Shown: piece after piece, positions 25,347 to 33,731 of the stretch
How the letters are laid out: each line of letters opens with the position of its first letter
How positions within the stretch are numbered: position 1 is the first letter of the stretch
Source: Pedobacter sp. ASV12
GTDB lineage: Bacteria; Bacteroidota; Bacteroidia; Sphingobacteriales; Sphingobacteriaceae
Direction of reading: 5' to 3'
NCBI RefSeq assembly: GCF_016429155.1
Contig: NZ_JAELUC010000019.1
Span: 1 to 56,598 of the forward strand
DNA length: 56,598 nucleotides
Program-made: the position numbers and the translations under genes
The notes under the pieces: model-generated
What the model was told of the DNA's origin: nothing
Database searches by the model: none
Seen by the model: the letters and a program-made list of their open reading frames with translations, nothing else

Positions 25347-25417
25347 GTTGGAAGTAGATGGTGTAGTCCGCAGTCTTTTGGCTTTAGTCTTTGCTATTTA
25401 ATATAAAAAAGAATTTC

Positions 25418-26407
25418 ATGATCAAAAAGTATTTACCGCTAGCCCTGATTGCACTTGCCGTGTTAGCGGCCTGCAATAACAACAAGCCAGGTGCAACAAC
25501 CGACCAGCCCGCACAAGAAGTGAAGCTTGTGTCGCCAGATTTTAATGCCGACAGTGCTTTGGCCTACACCAAGGCCCAGGTTGATTTTGGCCCTCGCATT
25601 CCCTCAACCAAAGCCCACGCCGCGTGTGCCGATTATTTGGTGAAGCAATTCAAATCTTTTGGCGGACAAGTGTTTGTACAAGAAGGTGCCACCAAAACCT
25701 ACGACGGCAAGAGCCATCAGCTAAAAAATATCATCGCGGCTTTTTATCCAGAGAAAAAACAGCGGGTATTGATCACCGCACACTGGGACGCACGCCCATT
25801 TTCGGACCAGGATCCCGATGCCAATATGCACGATAAACCTTTTGACGCCGCCAACGACGGCGCCAGCGGCGTGGCTGTGATGTTGGAAATGGCCCGACAA
25901 CTGCAACAAAAACAGCCCAATGTAGGGGTTGATTTTATTTTATGGGATATTGAAGATTATGGCAAGGCCAATGACGAATCGGTAAACGAAACCACTTGGT
26001 GCCTAGGCTCGCAATATTGGGTTAAAAATCAGCCTGTAAAAGGTTACAAGCCACTTTATGCCATCAACCTAGATATGGTAGGCGGTAGCAACGCCCAATT
26101 TACGCAAGACGAGGTTTCTAGAAAATATGCACCACAAATTGTGAAGAAAGTATGGGATATCGGCAATGAAATCGGCTATTCGGCCTATTTTGTCAATGTG
26201 CCTTCAGGCAACTTGATCGACGACCATTTTTGGGTAAACCAAGCGGGTATTCCTTGTATTGATGTAATCCATTACTCAGATGCCACTGGTTTTTACATGA
26301 ACTGGCATACGCAGCTCGATAACCTGAACAACATTGACAAGAACACCTTGAAAGCGGTGGGGCAAACCATGCTGGAGACCATCTATCGCGAGCAACCCGT
26401 TAGTTAA
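25418..26407 (+). CDS. M28-family zinc protein, probably a type II glutaminyl cyclase
   Basis: Lipoprotein signal (MIKKYLPLALIALAVLAACNN) from the ATG at 25418; an upstream in-frame start at 25391 adds a non-signal stretch. The metal-binding set is Asp in AANDGASGVAVMLEMA, Glu in DFILWDIEDYG and His in MNWHTQLDN, with HWDARPFSDQDP before it. This pattern resembles bacterial glutaminyl-peptide cyclotransferases described in Porphyromonas and relatives more than typical aminopeptidases. It would form N-terminal pyroglutamate on exported proteins, which start with Gln after signal-peptide cleavage in many Bacteroidota. An aminopeptidase remains possible. Confidence 0.85.
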   Translation: MIKKYLPLALIALAVLAACNNNKPGATTDQPAQEVKLVSPDFNADSALAYTKAQVDFGPRIPSTKAHAACADYLVKQFKSFGGQVFVQEGATKTYDGKSHQLKNIIAAFYPEKKQRVLITAHWDARPFSDQDPDANMHDKPFDAANDGASGVAVMLEMARQLQQKQPNVGVDFILWDIEDYGKANDESVNETTWCLGSQYWVKNQPVKGYKPLYAINLDMVGGSNAQFTQDEVSRKYAPQIVKKVWDIGNEIGYSAYFVNVPSGNLIDDHFWVNQAGIPCIDVIHYSDATGFYMNWHTQLDNLNNIDKNTLKAVGQTMLETIYREQPVS

Positions 26408-26483
26408 TGTGTAATTGTGGAATACTTTTTGGCCGGTGTTTACGCCCAAATCTTATATTCGCGCTACCATATTAAAATTAATC

Positions 26484-27338
26484 ATGAAGAAAATCATTTA
26501 CACCGCTTTACTGGCCACTTTGAGCGTAGGTGCTTATGCACAAAAATCAGATGGAACAACAAAATCGTTGGTTAATGCCGAAAAAGCATTTGCCGAAGAT
26601 GCGGCTAAAGAAGGCGCAAATGCAGCTTTTCTAAAATATACGGCAGCAGATGCCCTGGTATTTAGGCCAAACCCTACCAATGCCAAAAAATTCTATGCCA
26701 CAGCAACCGACATGAAATCGTTGAGCTGGACGCCAACAACCGCCCGTGTATCGAGAAGCGGCGATTGGGGCTTTACCAGCGGTGCCTATGTCATTAATGG
26801 CGAACAAAAATCGTATGGCCATTACCTTTCGGTTTGGAGAGCCAAAAACGGAAAATGGGAACTCATTCTCGACCTTGGAGCCGAAACCAACAGGCCTTTA
26901 AACAAGGCAGTTGCCAATTTTGTAGAGCCTAAAGATCATTTTACGCCAAAATTCGCAACAGAAAAAGAGCTGAAAGCAGGCAGGGATGTGATTTTAACAA
27001 CCGAAAAAACATTAAATGCTACCTTGAAGTCTTATGGACCAAGCGCTTTTGCAGGTTTCTTGAATAAAGATGCGCAATTGTTGTTCCCAGGTACAGAAAC
27101 CATTACCGGTAAAGAAAGCATCCAGGCCTTCAACAACCGTATGGTAGACAAAATCAACTTGAAAACTACGGCTGCCGATAAGGCATTGGGTGGCGATTTG
27201 GCTTATACTTATGGTGTGGCCACTATCGACTACAAAACCGATTTGCGCGAAAGCTTTAATTACCTGTTTATTTGGGAACGCCAGAGCGATGGCAATTGGA
27301 ATATCATGACCCAAATATTTACCTTGGCCGAACGTTAA
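26484..27338 (+). CDS. Exported protein with two SnoaL/DUF4440-like domains
   Basis: The 284-residue protein starts at the ATG at 26484, giving the signal peptide MKKIIYTALLATLSVGAYAQ; an ORF start at 26415 is upstream of any sensible signal. Two copies of the same fold are visible: residues about 25-150 (AEKAFAEDAAKEGANAAFLKY, SGDWGFTSGAYV, HYLSVWRAKNGKWELILDLG) and about 170-284 (LGGDLAYTYGVATI, FNYLFIWERQSDGNWNIMTQIF). NTF2-like cone folds bind small ligands or act as enzymes; the function here is unknown. A terminator follows. Confidence 0.8.
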   Translation: MKKIIYTALLATLSVGAYAQKSDGTTKSLVNAEKAFAEDAAKEGANAAFLKYTAADALVFRPNPTNAKKFYATATDMKSLSWTPTTARVSRSGDWGFTSGAYVINGEQKSYGHYLSVWRAKNGKWELILDLGAETNRPLNKAVANFVEPKDHFTPKFATEKELKAGRDVILTTEKTLNATLKSYGPSAFAGFLNKDAQLLFPGTETITGKESIQAFNNRMVDKINLKTTAADKALGGDLAYTYGVATIDYKTDLRESFNYLFIWERQSDGNWNIMTQIFTLAER

Positions 27339-27363
27339 CCAAACCAACCAAATATAAACCTTC

Positions 27364-27395
27364 AAGGATTCTGGCTATGCTGGGATCCTTTTTTG
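27364..27395 (+). terminator. Weak intrinsic terminator
   Basis: A 6-bp stem (AAGGAT at 27364-27369 with ATCCTT at 27385-27390) has a 15-base loop and a T-run of six. It lies 26 bases after the SnoaL-like gene. Confidence 0.6.
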
Positions 27396-27473
27396 TTTAG
27401 TGGCTAAAGGTCTTTTGGCTTGAGCCTGTTCCCTGCTCGCCATTTCAAAAACTGGCTTCATTATTGCTCGAAA

Positions 27474-28367
27474 ATGGACATGAAAAAACACCTACTTTTC
27501 TTGATTTTTTGCTCGATTTCATTAACCGCCTTGGCACAAAAAAAATTCGATGTGCAAGGACACCGCGGCGCGCGTGGCATCATGCCCGAAAATACCATCC
27601 CCGGAATGATCAAAGGCCTCGAGCTGGGTGCCACCACGCTCGAAATGGAGATCGTCATTTCTAAAGACAGACAGGCTGTTGTTTCGCAGGAGCCCTATTT
27701 TAACTTCGAGTTTAGCCTAACCCCCGATGGCAAGCCGATTACCTTGAAAGACCAGAAAAAATATAATATCTACCAGATGAATTACGAAGAAGTAAAGAAA
27801 TTTGATGTCGGCAGCAAAATCCATCCACGCTTTCCTGGTCAGCAGAAAATAGCGGCTTACAAACCCCTGTTGGGCGAACTGCTGGATTCGGTAGAAAACT
27901 ACGTCAAACAGAAGAAATTGCCTAAGCCCGATTATAACATCGAAACCAAGCTGATCCGCAATGGCGATGGCGAATTTCAGCCAAGCCCGGAAGAATTTGT
28001 AGATATCATCATGGGTATTGTCAAGGAAAGAAAGCTGGAAAAAAGGGTGATCATCCAATCATTCGATATGCGTTCTTTAAAATACCTGCACCAGAAATAT
28101 CCGAAAATGCGCACTTCATTGGGCATCGACGAGAAGGAGGATTTTGAGAATAACATCAAGGAGTTGGGCTTTAAACCAACCATTTATAGCCCCTATTCGG
28201 TGTTGGTGGGTAAGAATCTGGTTGATAAATGCCATGCCGCTGGAGTGAAGATTATTCCATGGACGGTTAATTCGGTAGCTGATATAGAATACCTCATGAA
28301 TTTGGGGGTTGACGGCATTGTAACCGACTATCCAAATTTAATGGGACAGCTTAATCGTAACAATTAA
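27474..28367 (+). CDS. Glycerophosphodiester phosphodiesterase-like protein, exported
   Basis: The 297-residue protein from the ATG at 27474 (27480 also possible) has a signal peptide ending near LTALAQ. GDPD blocks present: GHRGARGIMPENT (His30, Arg31, Glu39) and TTLEMEIVISKD (Glu57, Glu59). The position that usually carries the second catalytic His (VVxHD) reads AVVSQEPYF, with Gln72 in place of His. The C-terminal half (PWTVNSVADIEYLMNLGVDGIVTDYP) is canonical. It may be less active or use another mechanism. It would hydrolyse glycerophosphodiesters from lipids in the periplasm. Confidence 0.85.
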   Translation: MDMKKHLLFLIFCSISLTALAQKKFDVQGHRGARGIMPENTIPGMIKGLELGATTLEMEIVISKDRQAVVSQEPYFNFEFSLTPDGKPITLKDQKKYNIYQMNYEEVKKFDVGSKIHPRFPGQQKIAAYKPLLGELLDSVENYVKQKKLPKPDYNIETKLIRNGDGEFQPSPEEFVDIIMGIVKERKLEKRVIIQSFDMRSLKYLHQKYPKMRTSLGIDEKEDFENNIKELGFKPTIYSPYSVLVGKNLVDKCHAAGVKIIPWTVNSVADIEYLMNLGVDGIVTDYPNLMGQLNRNN

Positions 28368-28486
28368 TTAAACTTGGTGAAAGCTTTATCGCAGCGTGAA
28401 AAAAATTAAGGCAATACAGAGACAAAAAAGCATTTTTGGCGGCAAGGTAACCACAACCGATTACCACCAATAATTTAGACTGGAAA

Positions 28487-28885
28487 CTATAGTTGCGATT
28501 GGATCGTGGTAGTCTTGGGCTTATTGTTGAACATGATCGCTACCAATACGCAGATGAGCAGCAAATTATATTCTACGCCGTTTCGCCCGCCACCAACCAC
28601 AAACCAGCCCTCTTTAAAATGAACAAGTATAATGCCCATCACAAGTATAGCAATGGTGAGCAAAGCGGCAGGCTTTACCCACTTGTTGGCCACTAAAAGG
28701 ATGGCACAAGCCACATGCGACAATTTGATGGCCCAAGCCAAGGGTACGCCCACGGGCGCAAAGCCGATCTGGTTTAAATAGTCCTGTCCGAAACTATGGA
28801 TTCCACCATCGAACATGCCGGGCAAGGCATGTGTAAGCAAAATGACGGCAATGGCGATATGGAGGATAAAAATGCTGTTCTTCAT
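28487..28885 (-). CDS. DoxX-like membrane protein
   Basis: The 132-residue protein has four membrane helices (about 5-24, 47-66, 69-88, 105-121). The TM1 block HIAIAVILLTHALPGMFDGG and the SHVACAILLVANKW and GRNGVEYNLLLICVLVAIMF segments resemble the DoxX/DoxD family, which includes quinone-linked membrane subunits and many unknowns. It appears to be a single gene; the 119 bases to its 3' side hold no clear hairpin. Confidence 0.75.
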   Translation of the reverse strand: MKNSIFILHIAIAVILLTHALPGMFDGGIHSFGQDYLNQIGFAPVGVPLAWAIKLSHVACAILLVANKWVKPAALLTIAILVMGIILVHFKEGWFVVGGGRNGVEYNLLLICVLVAIMFNNKPKTTTIQSQL

Positions 28886-29004
28886 GCAGGATTTAAAAGG
28901 TTATCCTGATTAAGGTACCCAAATAATTTCTCTATGCAGCAAACCGAGAACAGCTTGGTGATTTTCGCATAGGCGGGCTTAGAACTTATTCATTTTTCTG
29001 CTAT

Positions 29005-29283
29005 TTAGCCATGAAAAAACTTCCCGAATAGATAGATCAGGAATAAGATAAGTAAATGAATAATAGGCAAAATAGCCGTATAAAATAAAATAGCTAGCGA
29101 ACCTCCATACCTAAAGTTCTCTTCATCCGCAAAAACAGAAGCCAAGTATAAGAAATATACAATATATATGATGAGGTTAACCGTATAGAACTTTCGCTTC
29201 TTAGCTCTTATTAAACCAAATAGCAAAACTCCGATAGTAAGCAAATGTATGATATAAACCAATGTAAATTCCTTGTGAAACAT
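29005..29283 (-). CDS. Small hypothetical membrane protein, 92 aa
   Basis: Three to four hydrophobic helices (about 8-24, 33-51, 62-90) and little else; I recognise no family. It begins 5 bases after the previous gene and is likely its partner. The DNA is strongly AT-rich (16 of 60 G+C at 29041-29100, against 33 of 60 at 30061-30120), so acquired DNA is possible. The 116 bases to the DoxX gene hold nothing else I can name. Confidence 0.6.
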   Translation of the reverse strand: MFHKEFTLVYIIHLLTIGVLLFGLIRAKKRKFYTVNLIIYIVYFLYLASVFADEENFRYGGSLAILFYTAILPIIHLLILFLIYLFGKFFHG

Positions 29284-29288
29284 GTCGT

Positions 29289-29990
29289 TTAGTTTTTTAT
29301 TTGCTTTACTGTAGAAAAGATTCTTAATGCCATTTCTTGCTCTTTGTGACTTAAATGATGTGCCACTAGGCTTAAGCTCCTTTTGCTATTGAGCCTGCTA
29401 AGGTATATACCGGTAATTCCTTTTTTGGGGTCTTTGGCATAAACTATTTTTCTGTATATCTTATTAAGGGTGTCAGTTTTAAAGTAATGGGCTTTGGTAT
29501 CTTTTGGCAAATAAATTGGGAAGTTGAAAATATTTTTTTTGTGTCGGCAACGTGCTATATAATCGCAACCTTTTCCAATTAAACTGTCTCTTTGGTTGGC
29601 TTGTCTGATGGAAAGCACTTCAACTTTAGGCTCGTTGTTTTTATAGGTTATATTGGGCCTTATGAATCTTTCAGGAAGCTCAAAGCGCCAATCCCCATCC
29701 TTAAGGTATTCGTCTGGGCTTTCAATTAATGTACTTGTATAAAGACCAAAATCAAATTCAAAGCTATAGGTATTGCCTTCTATCCGGCCAACATATGAAT
29801 CTACTCCCTGTTCTTTTACTAATTTAAAATCAGTGGGGAAATCGAATGAATAATCCCCAATTTCGATGATGTTGGCTCGCTTATCGTTTCTAATTTGATC
29901 GGATTGGCCAACCCCCAAAAATAGGCATAGGGCTATCAGAGGAAGAAGCGAAGCCAAATTAGATAAAACATAGTTTTTTGTGAGCGTCAT
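29289..29990 (-). CDS. Hypothetical protein with N-terminal membrane anchor, 233 aa
   Basis: The protein has one N-terminal hydrophobic segment (about 8-26), then a soluble mixed domain (IIEIGDYSFDFPTDFKLVKEQ, YVGRIEGNTYSFEFDFGLY). The C-terminal KEQEMALRIFSTVKQIKN resembles the end of small exported domains that follow a protein's size or charge, but no family is recognised. It begins 24 bases after the MoxR gene and is AT-rich, unlike MoxR. This breaks the usual MoxR neighbourhood. Confidence 0.65.
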   Translation of the reverse strand: MTLTKNYVLSNLASLLPLIALCLFLGVGQSDQIRNDKRANIIEIGDYSFDFPTDFKLVKEQGVDSYVGRIEGNTYSFEFDFGLYTSTLIESPDEYLKDGDWRFELPERFIRPNITYKNNEPKVEVLSIRQANQRDSLIGKGCDYIARCRHKKNIFNFPIYLPKDTKAHYFKTDTLNKIYRKIVYAKDPKKGITGIYLSRLNSKRSLSLVAHHLSHKEQEMALRIFSTVKQIKN

Positions 29991-30014
29991 AGCCCAAATT
30001 TAGAAATTACCCGA

Positions 30015-30977
30015 TCAAAATAAATCTTTAATGAGTTGTTCTATCGATAATCCCTCGGCTTCTGCACGATAGTTGCGCACAATGCGATGACGCAAGATAG
30101 GCTCGGCAACGGCCTGTACATCTTCAATATCCGGTGCGTACTTACCCGAAATGGCCGCATGGCATTTGGCGCCCAAAATCAAAAACTGCGAAGCCCTAGG
30201 GCCGGCTCCCCAAGAAATGTAATTGTTCACAGCTGTAGAAGCAAACTCGGTATTTGGACGGGTTTTGGCTACCAGCTTGACGGCATATTCCAATACATTA
30301 TCTGTAACCGGAATATTTCTGATCAATTTTTGGAAATATTGGATTTCGCTGGCGCTAACAATCTTGTTCAGCTGTATTTCCCTGTTGCTGGTGGTGTTTT
30401 TGACAATGGTCAGCTCGTCGGCAAACGAGGGGTAGTTGAGTTGGATATTGAACATGAAACGGTCTAATTGTGCTTCGGGTAAGGGATAGGTGCCTTCCTG
30501 TTCAATAGGGTTTTGCGTAGCCAATACAAAGAAAGGCTGTGGTAGGGTATGGGTATGGCCGGCGGCAGTAACCGCTTTTTCCTGCATGGCTTCCAATAAG
30601 GCTGCCTGTGTTTTTGGAGGTGTACGGTTAATTTCGTCGGCTAAAATGATATTCGAAAATATAGGGCCTTTAATGAATTTAAAATGGCGGTCTTCACCTA
30701 AAATCTCTGCCCCGATAATATCGCTGGGCATTAGGTCGGGCGTAAACTGGATGCGGTTAAAATCGAGGTCTAAAACGTTGGCAACGGTCTGCACCAATAA
30801 GGTTTTGGCCAATCCGGGAACGCCTACCAAAAGGCAGTGTCCATTGCTGAATATGGCGATTAGTACAGATTTTACGATTTCGTCTTGGCCAATAACCACT
30901 TTGCCAATTTCGGCCTTAATGTTCTTGAAAGATTGGTGCAGGGCATCTACCGCTTCGACCTCGTTATTAAATTGCAT
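30015..30977 (-). CDS. MoxR-family AAA+ ATPase
   Basis: The 320-residue protein has Walker A in LVGVPGLAKTLLVQ (about 54-67), Walker B in NIILADEINRTPPKTQAALLEAMQEK, sensor 1 in FFVLATQNPIEQEGTYPLPEAQLDRF, and the C-terminal lid ASQFLILGAKCHAAI. MoxR ATPases act as chaperones, often with DUF58 and von Willebrand A proteins encoded next to them; neither is seen here. Its ATG directly follows the stop of the SurA-like gene with no spacer, so the two are coupled. Confidence 0.95.
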   Translation of the reverse strand: MQFNNEVEAVDALHQSFKNIKAEIGKVVIGQDEIVKSVLIAIFSNGHCLLVGVPGLAKTLLVQTVANVLDLDFNRIQFTPDLMPSDIIGAEILGEDRHFKFIKGPIFSNIILADEINRTPPKTQAALLEAMQEKAVTAAGHTHTLPQPFFVLATQNPIEQEGTYPLPEAQLDRFMFNIQLNYPSFADELTIVKNTTSNREIQLNKIVSASEIQYFQKLIRNIPVTDNVLEYAVKLVAKTRPNTEFASTAVNNYISWGAGPRASQFLILGAKCHAAISGKYAPDIEDVQAVAEPILRHRIVRNYRAEAEGLSIEQLIKDLF

Positions 30978-32342
30978 CTATTGTTTCTTGTCTTTATTAA
31001 CCCAAAGTTTCATCTCGTCGCAAGTAGCAAACTCGTCGTCGATCCTAATATAAGTAGTTTCTCTGCGTTTTTCAAACCACTCGCTCATTACTTTTGCATT
31101 TTTATCCTGTTGCGCCCTTTCTTTAAACTTGGGGTAATCCTGCTCCAGATTGCCCTTGTGTGGCGGGGTTTTAGACTTTAAGAAGAACAATTTATAGCCT
31201 TCCTTGCCGTCTTGTTGACTGCTAAATGGAATAGGTTTCGAAACCTCGCCAACTTTCATGGTATCGATAACCACAAATACCGAAGGATCAAGTTTTTCTA
31301 CCGGGATAAAGGTTGTTCTGGCCGTTTGGTTATCGGCGTAAAGCATCATACCGCCATTGTATTGGGTTTCTTTGTTGTCTGAGTAGAGCGATGCGGCAGA
31401 GGAGAACGGCAGTTTTTTATCAGTGATGTCTTTATAGATACTATCGGCTTTGAGCTTGATGCGGTCTAAACTGGCTGGCGTAGTTTGTGGCCTGATCAAA
31501 ATGTGCCTCACGTGTGCCTGCTCACCCCTGCGCTCAATGACCTGAAGGATATGGTAGCCATATTCGGTTTCGAATACCGGCGACATTTCGCCAGCTTTAA
31601 GCTTAAATGCCCAAGCCGTAAATTCCTTAACCATGGTGGTTCTGTCGATAAAGCCCATATCGCCACCTTCAGAGGCAGAACCTGGATCCTCAGAATAGCT
31701 TTTGGCCAAAAAGCCAAAGTCTTCGCCACTTTTGATCCGCAACCTGTACGATTCTATCTTGTCGTAATACCTTTGTTTTTCGGCTTTGGTTAGTTTAGGG
31801 TAAAGTACAATTTCGCCAACTTCTACTTCTGTACCAATGTCGGGCAAACTGTCTTTATTGTAGCTTTCGAAATATTTTTTAACCTCTAAAGGCGTTACAG
31901 TTGTGTTTTCGGTAATTTTTTGCTGCATTTTGTCGGCAATAAGACCTTCTTTTACTTCTGGTCTCATTTCGTCTTTGTACTGAAGCACCGATTTTTGCAA
32001 GAACTGCTCTAAACGCTCCTGTCCGCCCATACGTTGGATCTGGTAGCGCATGCGTTTGTCCAAAGCATCATCAACCTGGCTGTCGTCAACCATAATCGAG
32101 TCGATTTCAGCTTGTTGCTTCAACAGTTTTTGGATCAGCATTTGTTGCAGGAAGTAGCATTTGACCTTGGTATCGGGCGGATTTCCCTGGTTGAGGAAAA
32201 TAGCATATTGCTGGTTGAGGTCGGAGAGGAGGATCACGTTGCTTCCTACTACGGCCACTACTTTATCTATGGTTGTTTTTTGTGCTTGTACATTGATGAA
32301 CAGGCAAGTTAGCAAGCCTGCGATGATTAGAAATCTCTTCAT
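30978..32342 (-). CDS. SurA-like periplasmic peptidyl-prolyl isomerase
   Basis: The 454-residue protein starts at 32342 with the signal MKRFLIIAGLLTCLFINVQAQ; the ORF start at 32357 is a TTG upstream of it. The N-terminal SurA chaperone domain (about 22-165, VVAVVGSNVILLSDLNQQYAIFL) is followed by two parvulin domains; the second has QAHVRHILIRPQ, and EVGEIVLYPKLTKAEKQ marks the first. It should fold outer-membrane proteins. It is coupled to the MoxR gene downstream and follows a shorter relative. Confidence 0.94.
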   Translation of the reverse strand: MKRFLIIAGLLTCLFINVQAQKTTIDKVVAVVGSNVILLSDLNQQYAIFLNQGNPPDTKVKCYFLQQMLIQKLLKQQAEIDSIMVDDSQVDDALDKRMRYQIQRMGGQERLEQFLQKSVLQYKDEMRPEVKEGLIADKMQQKITENTTVTPLEVKKYFESYNKDSLPDIGTEVEVGEIVLYPKLTKAEKQRYYDKIESYRLRIKSGEDFGFLAKSYSEDPGSASEGGDMGFIDRTTMVKEFTAWAFKLKAGEMSPVFETEYGYHILQVIERRGEQAHVRHILIRPQTTPASLDRIKLKADSIYKDITDKKLPFSSAASLYSDNKETQYNGGMMLYADNQTARTTFIPVEKLDPSVFVVIDTMKVGEVSKPIPFSSQQDGKEGYKLFFLKSKTPPHKGNLEQDYPKFKERAQQDKNAKVMSEWFEKRRETTYIRIDDEFATCDEMKLWVNKDKKQ

Positions 32343-32369
32343 TATGGGTGTATTCAATTATTTCTGTTG

Positions 32370-32377
32370 CAAAGTTA
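32370..32377 (-). promoter_or_regulatory. Candidate -7 element of the surA-like/moxR operon
   Basis: The minus strand reads TAACTTTG, an exact TAnnTTTG match 28 bases upstream of the ATG at 32342. No good -33 TTTG is seen at the usual distance. Confidence 0.45.
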
Positions 32378-32402
32378 ATATTATTCGGCTAACACCGGGC
32401 TT

Positions 32403-32993
32403 TTAAGGCTTGGCCAGCTTTCTAAGTTCGTCGTCGTTTACCTTTACGGTATATTTGGCTCTTAAAGATTTGATCCATTGGTCTTCGAGGCTTTGCTGAT
32501 AATCGGCAATTACCTGTCCACGGACATCTTCAAAGCTTTTGCCGGCATAGTTGCCCGCGTTTTTGCTGTAGAAATTATGGATTTGCGCTTCGTCGTCCTG
32601 TACCTTGCTCCAGATTTTCTTTTCCGAAACATTGAACATCAGCACACCTTCGCGGTACTCGTTCATGATGAAGTTGTACTCTATGTTTTTGGGCGAGGTT
32701 TTTCTTTGCGCTTTCAGGGCATCTTCGTAACCATTAATTTCTTTTTTATAGGCCGTATCGGCATCCAGTCCCATCGCCTTGGCGTCCATTACCTTCAGCT
32801 TAAAGTTAATGTACAGGTTAAGGTAGGCAGCCAAGTCTTGGTAGGAGGCACTGGCCACCCCTGCATGATTTTTTTTGTAGACCCACATAAACTCTTTGCT
32901 GCTGATGGATTTGCCGTTAACGGAGGCAACATTTTGAGCAAAAGCAACATGGACCAAAGAACAGAAAATAAAAATGCAACAGACTTTTCTCAC
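32403..32993 (-). CDS. Short PPIase-like chaperone lacking the rotamase domain
   Basis: The protein of about 196 residues has a signal (RKVCCIFIFCSLVHVAFAQ) and then NVASVNGKSISSKEFMWVYKKNH, the N-terminal pattern of Bacteroidota parvulin proteins. The segment NEYREGVLMFNVSEKKIWSKVQDDEAQIHNFYSKN matches the part that normally frames the catalytic domain, but no parvulin domain lies between or after. I infer a chaperone-only form. The ORF opens at TTG 33002; GTG at 32993 looks better, as it starts the signal peptide directly. Confidence 0.75.
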   Translation of the reverse strand: MRKVCCIFIFCSLVHVAFAQNVASVNGKSISSKEFMWVYKKNHAGVASASYQDLAAYLNLYINFKLKVMDAKAMGLDADTAYKKEINGYEDALKAQRKTSPKNIEYNFIMNEYREGVLMFNVSEKKIWSKVQDDEAQIHNFYSKNAGNYAGKSFEDVRGQVIADYQQSLEDQWIKSLRAKYTVKVNDDELRKLAKP

Positions 32994-33103
32994 AAGAGAC
33001 AACAGCTATAAATTTTAATGGATAAAAGTAATAATTTAAGGCGCTATAATAAGATATTTAACTAATTTTAACAGAAAATAATTTCAACAGAAAAGAGAAG
33101 AAG

Positions 33104-33721
33104 GTGAACCAACTTACCAATAACGCAGAAGCTTTACGTTTATTTTTTACTGAAGACGTTTATTTGGTGCGACAAGATGTGCAAGCGACTTCTGTTGAAC
33201 CAATTAGGGTAGTGTCTGCCCAAGTGCCCGGGCAGGCCCCTGTTGCCTTGCCCAAAGCCGAACTTGAGCCAAAAACCGAAAAAGTGGTGGCCCTGCCTGC
33301 CATGCCAAGCCCGCAAACAGCTCCAAAAGGCGGTTTCGATTTCAAGTTTTTGGGCAAAAACCAGAAACAGATCCTTATTTTGGTTAACGATAATGCAAAC
33401 GAGGTGAGTACGGAACAGGGGAGGGAACTGTTGCGCAAATTGGTCAAAGCCATTGAACTTACTGCCAACGATTTTGCCTTGGTTAATTATGCGAATTATG
33501 GCGGAGCCAAATTTCGGGATTTCAGCACTTTCTTTAGTTGCAAGCTGGTGCTGTCTTTTGGGGTAACTGCCCAACAGCTCGAACTGGCCGAACAGCCTTT
33601 GCACCAATTGGCCATGCTCGAAAATATCCAATTTGTTTTTACCCATAACCTGCACAGCCTGGATAGCGACCAACAGAGCAAAAAAATGCTTTGGGGTAGC
33701 TTGCAGCAACTCAAAAAATAG
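33104..33721 (+). CDS. Conserved-looking hypothetical protein upstream of rdgB
   Basis: The 205-residue protein uses a GTG start (33104) with a purine-rich AGAGAAGAAG before it. A proline-rich spacer (about 38-75) splits a short N-terminal helix from a C-terminal alpha/beta domain: ILILVNDNA, FALVNYANYGG, LVLSFGVTAQQLELAE, MLENIQFVFTHNLHSLDSDQQSKKMLWGSLQQLKK. The last block recalls DNA polymerase III psi (HolD)-like proteins, but only weakly. It precedes rdgB by 10 bases, so they probably share a transcript. Function unproven. Confidence 0.7.
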   Translation: MNQLTNNAEALRLFFTEDVYLVRQDVQATSVEPIRVVSAQVPGQAPVALPKAELEPKTEKVVALPAMPSPQTAPKGGFDFKFLGKNQKQILILVNDNANEVSTEQGRELLRKLVKAIELTANDFALVNYANYGGAKFRDFSTFFSCKLVLSFGVTAQQLELAEQPLHQLAMLENIQFVFTHNLHSLDSDQQSKKMLWGSLQQLKK

Positions 33722-33731
33722 CCGGTCTATC

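Noticed and set aside
32478..33011. 177-residue plus-strand ORF
   Set aside because: It is antisense to the short SurA-like gene, which has a signal peptide and family motifs; the antisense translation resembles nothing.
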